From contig CAJNDS010002439.1 of the NCBI GenBank assembly GCA_905221605.1, positions 211,001 through 275,000 of the forward strand: a stretch of 64,000 nt of DNA, given 5' to 3'. This stretch comes from Symbiodinium natans. Lineage: Eukaryota > Sar > Dinophyceae > Suessiales > Symbiodiniaceae. The notes below the pieces were generated by a model. That model searched no databases. It worked only from the letters and a program-made list of their open reading frames with translations, and was not told where the DNA came from. How positions within the stretch are numbered: position 1 is the first letter of the stretch; every line of letters starts with the position of its first letter. Below, piece after piece: positions 1 to 11,629 of the stretch. Made by a program: the position numbers and the translations under genes.

Positions 1-830
1 ATTCTACTCGGTGCCATACCTGGCACATGACATGGCACTTCGCCAATTACACATCTCCGCCGCCAGGTTGCTGGAGCCGCTCTTGCTGCGGCCCCGTCGA
101 CGACTCGCGGGAGCCCTGCAATGGACCGCATGACTGCACCAAACGGGGCTTCTGTGACCTTTAGGCGGTAACATGAAACCATTGACATCGGCAGCCGGGG
201 AGGAGTCAGGTGCGCTAAACGATAGCACGCGTCTGTCACCTCCCGCCACTTTGAACCAGGTTCAGGGCCCAGAGGAGTGCGTGCAGTAGTTTTGCATGGA
301 AACCGACGGCCTGCACAGCGCCGGACACGCCAGACGCGGGGGTACCTTGAAAGCAGCAGTTAGCACGTGCACCTCTTGAGACTGTCCTTTGATCACCCCA
401 AACTCCGAACCACCACGCCTGCGGTGCTGCGGCGGGCAATGCCCTCAGGGCGGGCCTCGGCGCACAAAGCTGGGTCTCAGGTGCCCAGCTATTCGTTTAA
501 GTGTCACCATATTTGTTCATCCCAGCATGCCTAGCACTGGATGGTACATCTATAGGGTGCATGGCTGTGTCGCTCACGCCTGCTCGAAGAGCAGGAAATG
601 CATTCGCCGCTACGACATGCTCCCTCCTGGCTCGCCTTCATTAGCCAGTATCGAACTTGACGGAACTGCCCTGTCTTGCTTTCCCACAACAAAGCGGACA
701 GCGCAAGCTTCCAGATTCCGAACGAGCTTCAGCTTGAAACTACGACATGATCCGCGTGCATTCGTCCACGGTCTTGACCAAGGCGGACTCAGTCCCTACG
801 ACTGAGGTACGAGTCATGTAGCTCACAAAC
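1..830. other. no gene recognised
   Basis: Mixed-composition sequence with only short, mutually overlapping open frames on both strands and no recognisable domain, RNA or repeat array. I see nothing to annotate here. Confidence 0.5.
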
Positions 831-944
831 GATGGGCCTGGGCCTGGGCCGCCTGGGAGGTGTTCAAGGCAGGACCTGCGCCAGAGCACCAGCTGCTCTC
901 CTATTAGGCTGGTCTGACGGCCCTGTCTGTTTGCATAGTCGGGG

Positions 945-1085
945 GAGGGAAGGAGGAGGGGAGGAGGAGGGGAGAGGGAGGAGCGCAGAGGGAGGAGGCG
1001 GGAGGAGGAGGAGGGAGGCAGGGGAGGGAGGGAGGAGGCAATGGAGGAGGGGGAGAGGGGCAAGGGAGGGAGGAGGGGGCAGGGG
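945..1085 (+). repeat. polypurine (GGGAGGA)-type tract
   Basis: About 140 bases of almost pure G and A on the plus strand, built from GGGAGGA/GGAGGAGG units. The frames crossing it are low-complexity (Gly/Arg/Glu on one strand, Pro/Ser/Leu on the other), so they are repeat translations and not genes. Such mirror-like polypurine tracts can form triplex DNA. Confidence 0.85.
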
Positions 1086-1432
1086 TGAAGGGGCGCACGA
1101 AAAGAAAATTTTCTTTCTGAAAGCAAGAGCAAAGAGGGTCCAGCACCTTGCTTCTGGCACGGCTGCATAGGCTGGAAATGAATCCAGAATAAGAAACTTC
1201 CAGGCTGGTCACACTTCTTCTGCACGCTCGCTTCGAAGAGGAAGAGTGCACAAGAGAGGACCATCCCATTATACCCTTTAGCTTTTGGGGTGTATATATA
1301 TATATATTGGGGTATAGATATACAAGCTGGCCTGATTGAACTCGGCTGGCAGCATGTCTTGCCTGCCGCTGCGGCTGCGAAGCCGCCACGTTGGAGGACC
1401 TTGTGGCGTAGCTGCACTTGATCTCTGGAGGG

Positions 1433-1519
1433 CTTAGGGTTTAGGGTTTAGAGTTTAGGGTAGTTTCGTAAAGTTTAGGGTTTAGTGTTAAGGGTTAAGG
1501 GTTTAGGGCTTGGGGCTTC
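1433..1519 (+). repeat. degenerate interstitial TTTAGGG array
   Basis: Roughly ten TTTAGGG units with many substitutions (TTTAGAG, TTAAGGG, TTTAGTG). It is older or less homogenised than the perfect arrays near 3.1 and 10.8 kb. Confidence 0.9.
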
Positions 1520-2184
1520 GAATCTTGTGGAATACCAGGAAGGACTACATAGGCTCGATTCTCCCAGCTAGCGTTCGCTCCCAACTTTGAGCGTAATGTT
1601 CCTGATGGTCCCGATGAGTAGCATAAACTCACTGGAAAGAACTACCCCGAAGCTGCCGCAGGAACGGAGGCAACAAAAGAAACGTCCCAGGCCCCAGCGC
1701 CGCAGGAGCAACTCCGTCCTCCTCCACTCGGCCAAGCCATGGCTGAGCTACACCACCTCGGACACAATGCTGCTTCCGGCAACCGACCCCGCCCGCTCAA
1801 ACCCTTCCGTCTGAGCTGACCCTAGGATACTGAAATATTACGTGCAAAAGAACGGCGACACGACTCCAAACATGACTTTCTTAATTCCTGGGGCTGTGGA
1901 TCAGCTCTGTGCCTCGCGGAACCGCCCCTCCTTGCTCCAGCGACATAGCTCGTACCTGCTGATGCGCTCAGACGAGACATGTCTGCGAAGCCTGCCGCAA
2001 AATGTTCGGTTGTCATACCACTTGGTACCAGCTCGACGGGTTCAATGTTAACAAGGGAATGGCAACCAGATCACGGTTCAAATAAGTATGATCCTCCATG
2101 CTTGAGAATGGGAAGTCGCACAGCCTCAAGCTGCAAGACCCCCCATGAACAGCCTCGGAAAGCATCCCCTGCCCTCCACCACAC

Positions 2185-2285
2185 ATATGGGGGCTTCCGG
2201 ACTTAGGGATACCTTTTTTGGGGGGAATCCTACTACTTGGGGATCTATATTAGGGGCCCCTTATTCTGGTAAACTCCCATATCAG
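2185..2285 (+). repeat. dispersed GGGGTACC-like repeat, copy 1
   Basis: Shares an ordered series of short blocks with 7555-7655 and 57283-57395: a TCCG-A start, a G-run followed by TACC or TACCTTTTTT, GGGG, then GGGGATCC/GGATTCTACTA. The three copies are too diverged for exact boundaries. Likely a decayed dispersed element. Confidence 0.4.
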
Positions 2286-2851
2286 CCCATCCACATGCAT
2301 GGCCAAGGCATCCCTCTCTCCCAGCAGAAGTGCCTGGCTCGGACTCGGAGCGTGCGTGCTTGCCGCCTGAGGTGACCTGAACACCCACATACCATAGAGC
2401 AGTTGAAAAAGCAAGAAAGAAAGAGAGAAAGAGAGGCCGAAGAATGCCTTGGCACTGCCAAGCCCATTGTCTTTTTCGAGAGGCTTGGCACGAGGAAGAG
2501 TTGGAAACATTTCAACAGGAACCTAATCGGACGTAGAAAACCTCCCAAAACCAACCGGCTATTTCCCAGACTGAGAACAGGTGTCGGTTCCAGACAAGCG
2601 GCAGGGTGCGAGGGTTAGCGCCCGGGGTAAGGGAGACCGACTGCACCATGCGTCCTGAAGACACGACTGGGCAATTCAACAGCATATCAAATGCAGGGAT
2701 GGTGAAGGGATGCAGAAAGTTTCTGCAGGCTTGGCAGGCAGCACATGGGCAATGGCAAAATCCAGCTAACCAAAGACCCTGTCCACGCACTTCCAGCTTC
2801 CACCCTCCTGTCCCCATGCAACCGGTGCTTTGCTTGAAATCCTCAAAGCCA

Positions 2852-2904
2852 CTCTAACCCTAAACCCTCAAGCCCTAAGCCCTAAACCCTAAACCCTAAA
2901 CACC
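2852..2904 (-). repeat. interstitial CCCTAAA array
   Basis: About seven CCCTAAA units, the C-rich strand of TTTAGGG, partly degenerate (CCCTCAAG, CCCTAAG). It faces the opposite way from the arrays at 3050-3213 a short distance downstream. Confidence 0.9.
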
Positions 2905-3049
2905 CGAATTCCTACTTTCGGGGTCCTTGACAGGCATCTGGTGAGCGACCAGCGGAGGCCACATACGATCCTCCAACCGTTACACGTCCTGCGCGCCCCA
3001 CGTGCCCAGGGGCCATCCTGACTCCAAGCGAGTTGAGGGTTTCGGGCAA

Positions 3050-3213
3050 TTTAGGGTTTAGGGTTTAGGGTTTAGGGTTTAGGGTTTAGGGTTTAGGGTT
3101 TAGGGTTTAGGGTTTAGGGTTTTTTTTGCCACCCGTCTAGCGGTTTAGGGTTTAGGGTTTAGGGTTTAGGGTTTAGGGTTTAGGGTTTAGGGTTTAGGGT
3201 TTAGGGTTTAGGG
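3050..3213 (+). repeat. two TTTAGGG arrays split by a T-run/GCCACCCG spacer
   Basis: Two near-perfect TTTAGGG arrays (3050-3120 and 3143-3213) separated by a T8 run and a GCCACCCGTCTAGCGG spacer. Similar T-run plus GCCAC spacers follow TTTAGGG arrays at 10.83, 10.94 and 17.17 kb, so spacer and array seem to travel together. Confidence 0.9.
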
Positions 3214-3651
3214 GCTTGGGACCAACCAAGGCTTAGCAAGCCACAACCGCGCCAGACCCGGACCTGCATGCCAATACTTCTCTTGTATGTCCTCCAAAGC
3301 AAGCACTCTACACAAACGTTCACGACATTATGTCGTTCACGGCTTCGTGCCCAAGCCCTCGTGGCCAAGCTCGTGGTCATGGCGTGGCGTAGGAAGCGTG
3401 AACCCTGAAGAGGAAGGCCGCTTTCTACTTATACGGCACATGTCGACGCATGACGGAGCCGCAAGAGCAACACATTCAGAACCCCTCTAAAAACAGAGGA
3501 CGACGCACAAAAAAAAAAGGAGTACCCAAGCAAGTCAAGTAGACCTGGCCTTTCGCCGCAAGGAGGGCTCTGGGGGGAAGCCTTCGGCTGCATATGCTGC
3601 ATATAGGGCTGCGTCGACGGCATCGGCCTGCATCGAAGGCTTGCCAGCTGC

Positions 3652-3692
3652 CGGGGTTTAGGGTTTTGGGTTTAGGGTTTAGGGTTCAGGGT
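3652..3692 (+). repeat. short TTTAGGG array
   Basis: Five to six TTTAGGG-type units with one TTTTGGG variant. Sequence from here to 4060 contains no recognisable gene. Confidence 0.85.
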
Positions 3693-4071
3693 TTCTGCCG
3701 TCCTCTTTAGGGGAACATGCGTCAACGCGTGTCATCTATGCTGTGCCCCTCGACTGGTTCCAGGACTTAGGAAACTTAACTCTTAAGTCGAGACGCGGTC
3801 ACCACTTCTCTGACTCGTATCCCAGCGGTGTGTCTTTTGCATCCAGGTCTCTAAGAAGTTGGGGGTAAAACTTGAAACCTAGCGCGCCGGAAAGAAGTTG
3901 TGCAAGTTGTGTAAACGCCACTGCCGACAAACCCGCCGCCTCATGACCGGCCGCGACATCTCAATTTGCCAGGCAAGCGTTGGAGAGTGCCGGGAATCGC
4001 CGTGGAATGGCACTCGGTACTAGGTCGAAGTAAATAAGCACGTGCGAAATTCATACATATGTACGTACATA

Positions 4072-4215
4072 GACACACTTCCATAGATATACATATATAT
4101 ATATATACATATGAACACGTGTACCTTTTTTATAGTATATACACATACACACACAGAGATATATACATATATATATATACATATGCATATAAGTACATAT
4201 CTATATGTATGTGCA
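4072..4215. repeat. TA/CATATA-rich microsatellite
   Basis: About 140 bases of alternating TA, CATATA and ACACAC steps. The open frame across it is only Tyr/Ile/Thr repeats, so it is not a gene. Confidence 0.85.
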
Positions 4216-5385
4216 CATCTCAGAGTGTGTCCAAGTTGCTCTAATTACAATTGAGAGAAGCTAGGTGTTGTGGTGTGGGGTCATTGTTGTCCGCGTCACT
4301 TTTCTGAGCACGGCCTGCCGGTACATCCAGCATGTACCAAGACAATCACATGGTACGTCCATGTGCGTGCGTGCGCATCATCGAGTCCTGGCGAAGGTCC
4401 AAGTTGCAATGGGCATCTTCCCTTTCTGGATGTTTGTGCGTGCGACGTTCTGGCGTTCTGCCTTTAGGGCAACTTCCATGCAGCAGTAGTGCAGGAGTAG
4501 CACACAGACCTCCCTACAAACCACGATGCTAAGCCAAAGGCCTAGGCGAGTAGCCAAATCAAAGCCCGAGACTGCACTCCGCAGACCCCATGCGCCACCT
4601 TCATCACATCCTTGTGTGCCCTTGAAAACCAAGACCGGAAAGCGAGGCCCGCAGACTCCCTGAAAACCCTCTCGGGCTCCAGGCCGTCACCGCCCCACCT
4701 CACAGCAGCCCATCACTGGCAAGATGCAAGGCATGTTTGGAATGTAAGCACTCATTGCAAGAGTGTGACACCCAAGGCAGACTCCGATAGGAACTGCCGC
4801 GTTGGTCCCATACGGGCCTCGGCCGCTCAGTGGGGCAAAACTCAAGGGTCTCATGGGCGGAGAGGGTTGAATGGACAGCCTTTGCAGTGTAGACGCCCTA
4901 ACATTGCCTTTGACTCGGCCCCAGCTTGGCGCCGGCTCCCTCCAAAATCACGCACTCTGCACCTAGAGCCCTCTGCGTCATTCAAGTGCTGCCCCAGCTG
5001 CAAGTCTGCTCATGGACACTGGCTTCCTGGCATGCGGTTCGTAACATTCGTCTTGACATTTCGAAACAACAGCAACACACAAGGAAGCACCCCCCACTTC
5101 TGAGCTGCGGCTGAAGCCGCGAGGAACTTTGACCCTCTGTAGCTGAGCAGCCTCTGACTGCTCCATGACACAGGGAATGTGGAAACAAATGAACTCCACG
5201 TTTGTCGATTTCCCGGAAGTTCACCGCTGATGTCAGTTTTGCTCCAATGAAAAAGACTTTCAACCACTTTGATGAAGGTACTTCCTCAGATCGAACACCC
5301 GCCCAAGTGTTCTTGCCACGTTCGAGACTTGCAAAGCACACTGTTGAACTGGAGGGGGCCGGCACGGACGACGCTGTTCTTATTG
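4216..5385. other. unassigned intergenic sequence
   Basis: Several medium open frames overlap on both strands (longest on plus, 4612-5103, 163 codons). None shows a domain, hydrophobic pattern or repeat that I recognise, and I do not call a gene. Confidence 0.4.
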
Positions 5386-5389
5386 ACTT

Positions 5390-5590
5390 TGTTCCTCTTG
5401 TTTACTCTTTTTACTCTTTTTTACTCCTATTACTCTTATTACTCTTATTACTCTTATTACTCTTATTACTCTTATTACTCTTATTACTCTTATTACTCTT
5501 TTTACTCTTATTCCCCTTATTACTCTTATTACTCTTATTGCTCTTATTACTCGTATTACTCTTATTTACTCTTATTACTCTTATTACTCA
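5390..5590 (+). repeat. 9-bp TTACTCTTA tandem array, first block
   Basis: Tandem ATTACTCTT units, nearly perfect in the centre with decayed edges (TTTACTCTTTT, TTATTCCCC). A 9-bp period keeps all frames open: poly-Leu in one plus frame, Tyr-Ser-Tyr in another and Asn-Lys-Ser on the minus strand. These long frames are therefore not genes. Confidence 0.95.
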
Positions 5591-5860
5591 CGACCACCCC
5601 CTCGAGGGGGGGGAGTCCCCCCCTCCCCCCCCCCCTCCCCCCCCTAAAAAATAGGTACCCGTACTTTTTCCGTTTTTTTTTAATGTCTGGGGTGGGGGTG
5701 GGGGGGACCCTGACATGAGCACAGGTTCTGAAGATGCACGCGCTACAAAAAGGATCCGGCACCACTCCGGTACCTCTTTCTTCCCCCCCCCCCCACTCTG
5801 ACAAAATAGGTCCCGGAAATAGGTGGCACTCAGAGTAACCCCCCCCCCCCCACAGTACCA
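5590..5860. repeat. C-run rich spacer between the 9-bp arrays
   Basis: Contains clustered C homopolymers (5615-5645, 5785-5795, 5839-5851) with G-rich patches around 5690-5705. The repeated AAATAGGT(A/C)CC phrase occurs at 5648 and 5806, suggesting an internal duplication. Confidence 0.6.
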
Positions 5861-5869
5861 TTACGAGGG

Positions 5870-6060
5870 GGTATTACTCTTATTACTCTTATTACTCTTA
5901 TTACTCTTATTACTCTTATTACTCTTATTACTCTTATTACTCTTATTACTCTTATTACTCTTATTACTCTTATTACTCTTATTACTCTTATTACTCTTAT
6001 TACTCTTATTTCTCCTTGTCCTTATTCCTCTTACTCTTACTGCTCTTATTCCCCCAAACA
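5870..6060 (+). repeat. 9-bp TTACTCTTA tandem array, second block
   Basis: About fifteen very regular ATTACTCTT units that decay into TTCTCC/TTATTCCTC at the right end. Same unit and strand as the block at 5390-5590, so the two were probably one array split by the C-run spacer. Confidence 0.95.
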
Positions 6061-6419
6061 GTGCGTCAACACTGAGGGGTTCCAACGTCAAGGGTAACAG
6101 GCGCCTGCAGCCTGGCCTCGCTCGCCGTCCTCGAAACTGTCATGACTTTTTTGCTTCTGGTTTCGCTAAATGCGAAACCGTTGTCGCTTTCGAGAACATC
6201 TGGGTTCACGAAATGCGAAACCGTCATCACTGCGGACTTCTGGACCCTTGGTGTGTTTTGGATGTGCTCTTGAACCGTTGGAGTGCTCTTTCGTATCCCC
6301 AGGAGTCGTTCACTGTTTAGAGTCCCTGGTGGCGTAATTACTCACACAGCTCGTGTATTGGGGTATGTTACTCGTGTTCGTAATCAACACTGTTAAACTC
6401 GTATTGTGCGCTTAGTATA

Positions 6420-6830
6420 CACTTCTTATTCTCTTCTTCTCTCTTGTTGTGCTATGACTTATCTTTTTTGTACTCTTCTTAATACTCTTCTGATTGTACT
6501 CTGAGTGTACCCTTACTCTCTCCTGCTCTTAACACTCTTTTATTACTCATATTGCTCGTCTTGCTTTACTCCTCTGACTCTTATTACCCCGATTACTCTT
6601 CTGATTCTTGCTACTCTTATTTCTCTTCTTACTCGTCTTATCACTCTTATTACTCTTAGTATGCCTGTTTTTGAGAACCGCGCTATGCAACTGCCTGAGA
6701 CGGAATGCGACTGCACCATCGCTCCACAATTAATAGTTTTGACTTTGCTTGCTCTTCGTGCATTGGATACTCTAATTGCTCTTATTCCTGTTTTTTATGT
6801 TTTTACTCTATTCGTATAATGCCCGTTCGC
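6420..6830 (+). repeat. decayed relative of the TTACTCTTA array
   Basis: Pyrimidine-rich sequence with many imperfect CTCTTATTAC, ACTCTTCTGA and TTACTCG words. It looks like an old, mutated extension of the 9-bp arrays to its left. Confidence 0.6.
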
Positions 6831-7413
6831 CGTATTCAAACTAGTACCAATTCAAACTAGCATTGCTTTTTTTTCAACTACGGGTACGACTTCTTGCTCA
6901 TGTGCTCCTGGTCTAGATAGACATCAGGTGTTGATTTGCACGCCCAGCCCTTTTTTCTAGCTCAGGATTTTTTCTTGGGCCAGGGCCCTCACTACCTGAA
7001 CAGGGGGTCAGGGTGGGAGGGTTTAGCTGGGGCGGGAGGAGGGTTCCCGATCATAGGGTGTGGGGCGCCCATTGCAGTAAGCTTGTCCAGAGCACACCCA
7101 GATGGAATCATGCCATGGAACACAGCCCTATGCAGTAAACCCTAATTAATTGAACCCATATAAGCGAACATAGCAGGACAACGTATAACTACCCTACATC
7201 ATATAACACGCCATCCTTGAACGCACGCGCTTATGCCCTATGTGCCCTGGCCCTCAAAAAGGCCTCGAAGCTGGGGTACTGCGACCCGCAGAAGCTGCAC
7301 GCAAAGCAGGTCACCTGCACTGAAGATCCCAAAATGACCCAAACTTCAGGGTCCCCTGAGAAAGGACTAGAAGAATTGCTGCTTCTTGGGCCAGAAGTTG
7401 CCGGGGTACGCTA

Positions 7414-7440
7414 GTCGACTGATGTCGACTGATGTCGACT
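7414..7440 (+). repeat. 10-bp GTCGACTGAT short tandem repeat
   Basis: Nearly three exact copies of GTCGACTGAT, each with a SalI-type GTCGAC palindrome. Confidence 0.85.
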
Positions 7441-7554
7441 GCCCTGGCTCCTACACCTCATTGCTTCGTCAGGTACCTGCCTGGGCAGACAAACTGGTCT
7501 CTAGCCACCATGGTGCCCAGACCCAGAATGCATACATACAGAGCACAGGTTGTA

Positions 7555-7655
7555 TGGAGGTTTCCGAAATTAGGGGGTACCTGTATTGGGGTCCTTATTA
7601 CCAGGGATCCTACTATTTTGGCGTTCCTGCTCGGGGTCCCTCATTCGTAGACCCC
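7555..7655 (+). repeat. dispersed GGGGTACC-like repeat, copy 2
   Basis: TCCGAAATTAGGGGGTACC followed by TATTGGGGTCC and GGGATCCTACTA. It matches the same block order at 2185-2285 and 57283-57395. See those entries for the limits of the alignment. Confidence 0.45.
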
Positions 7656-8900
7656 CATATTGTGCGAACGCAGGGGCCAGGGGCCTTCGCGTCTCTCCAG
7701 CCATACATCTGGAGCTGTGCCCTGCGGCAGTGACGTTCAGTTAAACAGGCGACGCCCCGACATCGAAACCCTTGCAACTGGACTGAGCCTGGCCAGATTG
7801 CCAAGAAACAAATCAGGGGACCCCTGTGAACCCTTGAACTGGGCCATAAACCACACAAGAGGCAGACAGCCCAAGGTCTGAGAACGCGACAAGAAGCAGA
7901 CCGTCTGCGCTGCCCCAGTCTCAGCCAAGAATGACCCACTGAAGCTTCAAAAGTACTTCCAGATACTTCCAGTCGATGACGGCACGACGTGGGAACGGAG
8001 CAATCCCTTTCTTGGACGGGCAGGCATGATCACGACCTCTTTTTGCCAAAACGGAAACAGCATGGGAATACTGCCAATAGGAACTGCAAGCCAGGCAAGT
8101 AAAGGTGCTCAGCGCGGCACGAGCGCAACGAAAAGCCCCAAGAGGCTGACCCTCAGCTCAGAAGATTCCATGACAGCGCCCTTGTTATTCAAAGATACAC
8201 TGATGCCAACTTCCACCCTAAGACTCTTTTTTGCAACAGGCTTGCAGGGATCCTCACCTGGAAGACCTCACCGAGCTCCCGCTCAAGTTTGACCAGAACT
8301 GTCGTGTGAAAATCGAACATCACATCTGATACCCTAAATTTCCTCAACCCTAAACCTTAAGTGGCTACGGCCATCACCCTTACTACTACCCTTGCTGCTC
8401 GCGAGCATTGCTGCCCACTTTGTTGGTACTGTCTGTTTAACCTGGGATGCTAAGGGGTGCCAGGTCTTAGCCCGCGGGCCATCTTGGCGCATCGAGCACG
8501 AAGCGGCCGCCAACCTCGTGTCCGCAACACAGCCGTCAGGAAGCTGAAGGTCGTCTAGGGGGGTTTTGACTTGGTTTAGGGTTTGCAGTTCTTGTAGGGT
8601 CTTTTTGGCAGGGTTCAGGGTTTCAAGTTTTTGAGTTTCGGGCTTCGACTCTCGAATTTGCTGTTAGCACAAACCCGGCAAAACTCACCCGACACGACTA
8701 GCAGCATTCTTGCCCACCACTGGCAGTGGACCCCGGATCAAAAGGACACCATCTGTCCGACATATTCCCAGCCATGCGACATAGTGAGCCATACTGCAAC
8801 TCTCACAATGTTGAACTGTAACCGTTAACCGCTAAGCCAGTGTTCGGGTGAAATCGGGAGCGCTTGCAGCATATAATTGTTGCCATCGTTCTCTGTTCTC
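7656..8900. other. no gene recognised
   Basis: Unique-looking sequence with short frames on both strands and isolated CCTAAACC/TTTAGGG words around 8340 and 8575. No domain or structured RNA recognised. Confidence 0.4.
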
Positions 8901-8923
8901 TTTACACGTAATGTAAAGCAGGC

Positions 8924-9076
8924 TTGACGCGTTGTGTGCCTGTGGCAATGGCTACCGGCCGGTTCACTGGGGTTGCAGTACACGTGCAGCAGGAACATGA
9001 ACGCAGAATCCACTTCCATGTTGGAACCGAATTGCGGAAGCCTCCAGGCACCTTTCTTATGCTTCACATCAACCCT
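8924..9076 (+). CDS. possible exon, unknown product
   Basis: A plus-strand frame reads as an ordinary mixed soluble protein segment (ending ELRKPPGTFLMLHINPG) and is followed by a CTG/GTAAAT junction that could be a splice donor. The opposite strand is also open, so the strand choice is uncertain. No family recognised. It could be non-coding. Confidence 0.2.
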
Positions 9077-9124
9077 GGTAAATGGCCCCTGGTAGCATCA
9101 AGACATCCCCATGCAACATGATGC

Positions 9125-10700
9125 AGCATATCACGCCCCTGCTGGCTTCGGCCAGGCCACCGCCAGCAAAGCCCCGAGGCTCATGGCCAGAAGCGACAAG
9201 AGAAAATGCTGCCTGCGGAGTCAGGCAACTTGCTTTTGGCCATTTCACCGGCGCCTTTTAACTGGTAAACGCAGTCCAGCGAAGAGACAGCAGTAGTTAC
9301 CACGCGCCAGAGAACGTAAGTCAGGCCTCCTCACAGGTCCACAAACCTTGGCTTTGGTTCGTGCTTTGCTGGGATGCAGCGAAGAGGAACTCCTGAAAAG
9401 TCGACTGTCCGGTGCTGCTCCCAGGAATAGGTGGCTTGATTGAAGCCAAGCAGCGATCAACATGGCTCAAGATGCGGTACTGCAAACACCCAAACGAGCG
9501 CTTCAACAGCAGGGAACAAAAGCAGCCCTTGTGCTTATGCGAGTAGTCTGTCAGCTGCAGCTCCAGGCCAAGGCCCACTACGTAAACTGCCGTTCAGCAG
9601 CAACAGGTCTGCAATAGATGGCTGATGCTTGCATCAAGAACTGCTGCGGCAAGATTCAGGCGAAGAGCGACTGTTTCACTATGTATGGGATGCCCACCAG
9701 CAATGGTCTACCAGGATCACAGTTCGAGCCCGGAAGCGGCGACATGCCATGATGTGTACCATCAGGATGATGGCCTCATCCAATGTTTAGGGCTCCGCAG
9801 CTGATGGTTCTGTTGATATGAGCAACCAAGTTCGCTGAGAAGACGGCCGCTTCATTCACCATTGCAACATGCAAAAGTCAGAAACGCAGCGCAGCTTTTG
9901 ACGGCAGATCTTGAGATACCTATGCATATAAAGCACATGACTTGGAATCCCGGGTGCCACCTTAGGTGCCCAGTGACTACTTGGCGAGCCTTGCCAGATT
10001 CCACGGGGTCTGAGGTTCAGACCCCACCAGCTGGGGAACGGCGCGTTGCCGGAACTTGGTTTTCAGATATGTAGAAGGATTCCTGATATGGCTATATTAT
10101 GTTACTTCAGTGTCCGCCGTTCCCCGGAGCTCACACCCAAGCCTCCAAATGGCCATTAAACGGGCCTGCGTCCACAAGCCGTCGCGGGCCGTTGCCCAGC
10201 TTGCCTTGACGAGTAACCTCCCATAACATCCAGAAAGCCGTCAATCACCTTTGGTGACTGCCGCGGACAATAACAAGCAATACTGCCATCGGCACCCTGC
10301 AGCACCATGTCAGTGCGCACCACCTGGCTCCACAAGAGGCGGTGGGACATGCAACAAGCATCAGACTAACCCTAAAGCACAGCAAGCGTTCCCTGGACCT
10401 GCTGGGCGTGCCTTTCGGACCTTAGAAAGCATCTTGTGGCCAGCGGCGAACACCGAACATGCGAGAAGAACCCTTGCAAGACGCCAGACAAAACTCCCGA
10501 ACCGAGGGCCATCTGAGCCCAAAGTTTCCCAGAGAGCCGAATACTCAGTTATGCCCAGTGCTTATACTATGTAGAGATCCTTCATATGACTGAAGGCATA
10601 TTCCCCTATTTCAGGGATACGGGGCTCTTTGGGTCCTCTACCGACAAATCCGCGAAGATCTGGGGCCGCGGCGCGGCTTGGCCGGCGACCCTTTGGGGCG
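9125..10700. other. no gene recognised
   Basis: Only short overlapping frames without recognisable motifs. Confidence 0.4.
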
Positions 10701-10729
10701 ATGGGGGGTGCCTCCTGCAGACGAGTTTG

Positions 10730-10832
10730 AGGGTTTAGGGTTTAGGGTTTAGGGTTTAGGGTTTAGGGTTTAGGGTTTAGGGTTTAGGGTTTAGGGTTTA
10801 GGGTTTAGGGTTTAGGGTTTAGGGTTTAGGGG
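10730..10832 (+). repeat. perfect TTTAGGG array
   Basis: About fourteen uninterrupted TTTAGGG units ending in a G/T run. It is among the longest and most perfect arrays in the window. Confidence 0.97.
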
Positions 10833-10990
10833 TTTTTTGCCACTTGCCCTAGCAGCCTCGCAACCACACTGCAGGGATGCAGACGTCTATCAGATGGACT
10901 GAGGGTTCCGGGGTTTCGGGTCCAGGGTTTAGGGTTTTCGTCACCTGCCAATAGCAACCTCGCCACCACACTGCAGGGATGCAATACGTC
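10833..10990 (+). repeat. duplicated ~54-bp telomere-array flank module
   Basis: Two copies of one module, at 10833-10885 and 10933-10990: T-run, GCCAC(T/C)TGCC, TAGCARCCTCGC, then the shared ACACTGCAGGGATGCA. Each copy directly follows a TTTAGGG stretch (the second at 10905-10939). Related starts follow arrays at 3121 and 17165. Confidence 0.75.
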
Positions 10991-11550
10991 CACACTGGAA
11001 GTGAAAGGCGAAGGCACGAGACGGGAAAAGTGACAGAGTTTACTTTGGGTGAGGCCCAGGGTTCAGGGTTTGTTGCTCCCGCATGGCTGGCCGAACTGCA
11101 AAGCAGGGTTTAGGCTTTAGGGTTAGCTCTTGCAGGTCATGCAGGATGGTTGCCGACATTCAGTTCAAGCCCCGACTTGCGGAGCTCCCCAATTGGCCCA
11201 ACACTACCCAAAAGATTTCCCAAGTATCACAGTACGAAAGTACGAGAAAAGTACTACTGGAAGAAGAGGGCACCCACGGCAGGGAGTAGCTGAGTGGCTC
11301 CCTTAAGGATTCATATACTGGTTTCTTGATGTTCCTCTGCCAGGGAATTTGAAAATTAGGGTCCCTACATGTACGCCCTAAAGAGGCTTGACCAGAGGGG
11401 ATTCTCAAGTAGCAAGAAGCAGCCGCAACGCCGCAGGATTCGGGGTTTGGGGCTTCGAATCTCACAGTCGCACAAGGCAGGCAAGGCTTTGGAAGGTCTC
11501 GGTATGACAAGGTCATGGCGCCACTTGCTTCTGCAGCCCACTCATAACAC

Positions 11551-11627
11551 GGGTTTAGGGTTTAGGGTTTAGTGTTTAGGGTTTAGGTTTTTTTTGCTTA
11601 GGGTTTAGGGTTTGGGGTTGCCTTTGC
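11551..11627 (+). repeat. TTTAGGG array with T-run interruption
   Basis: TTTAGGG units interrupted by a T8 run at 11588-11596, then resumed. Same pattern as at 3120. Confidence 0.9.
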
Positions 11628-11629
11628 AT

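Noticed and set aside
945-1417. Ser/Pro/Leu-rich minus frames near 1 kb
   Set aside because: They translate the polypurine tract.
5202-6320. Poly-Leu, Tyr-Ser and Asn-Lys-Ser open frames
   Set aside because: Translations of the 9-bp TTACTCTTA array.
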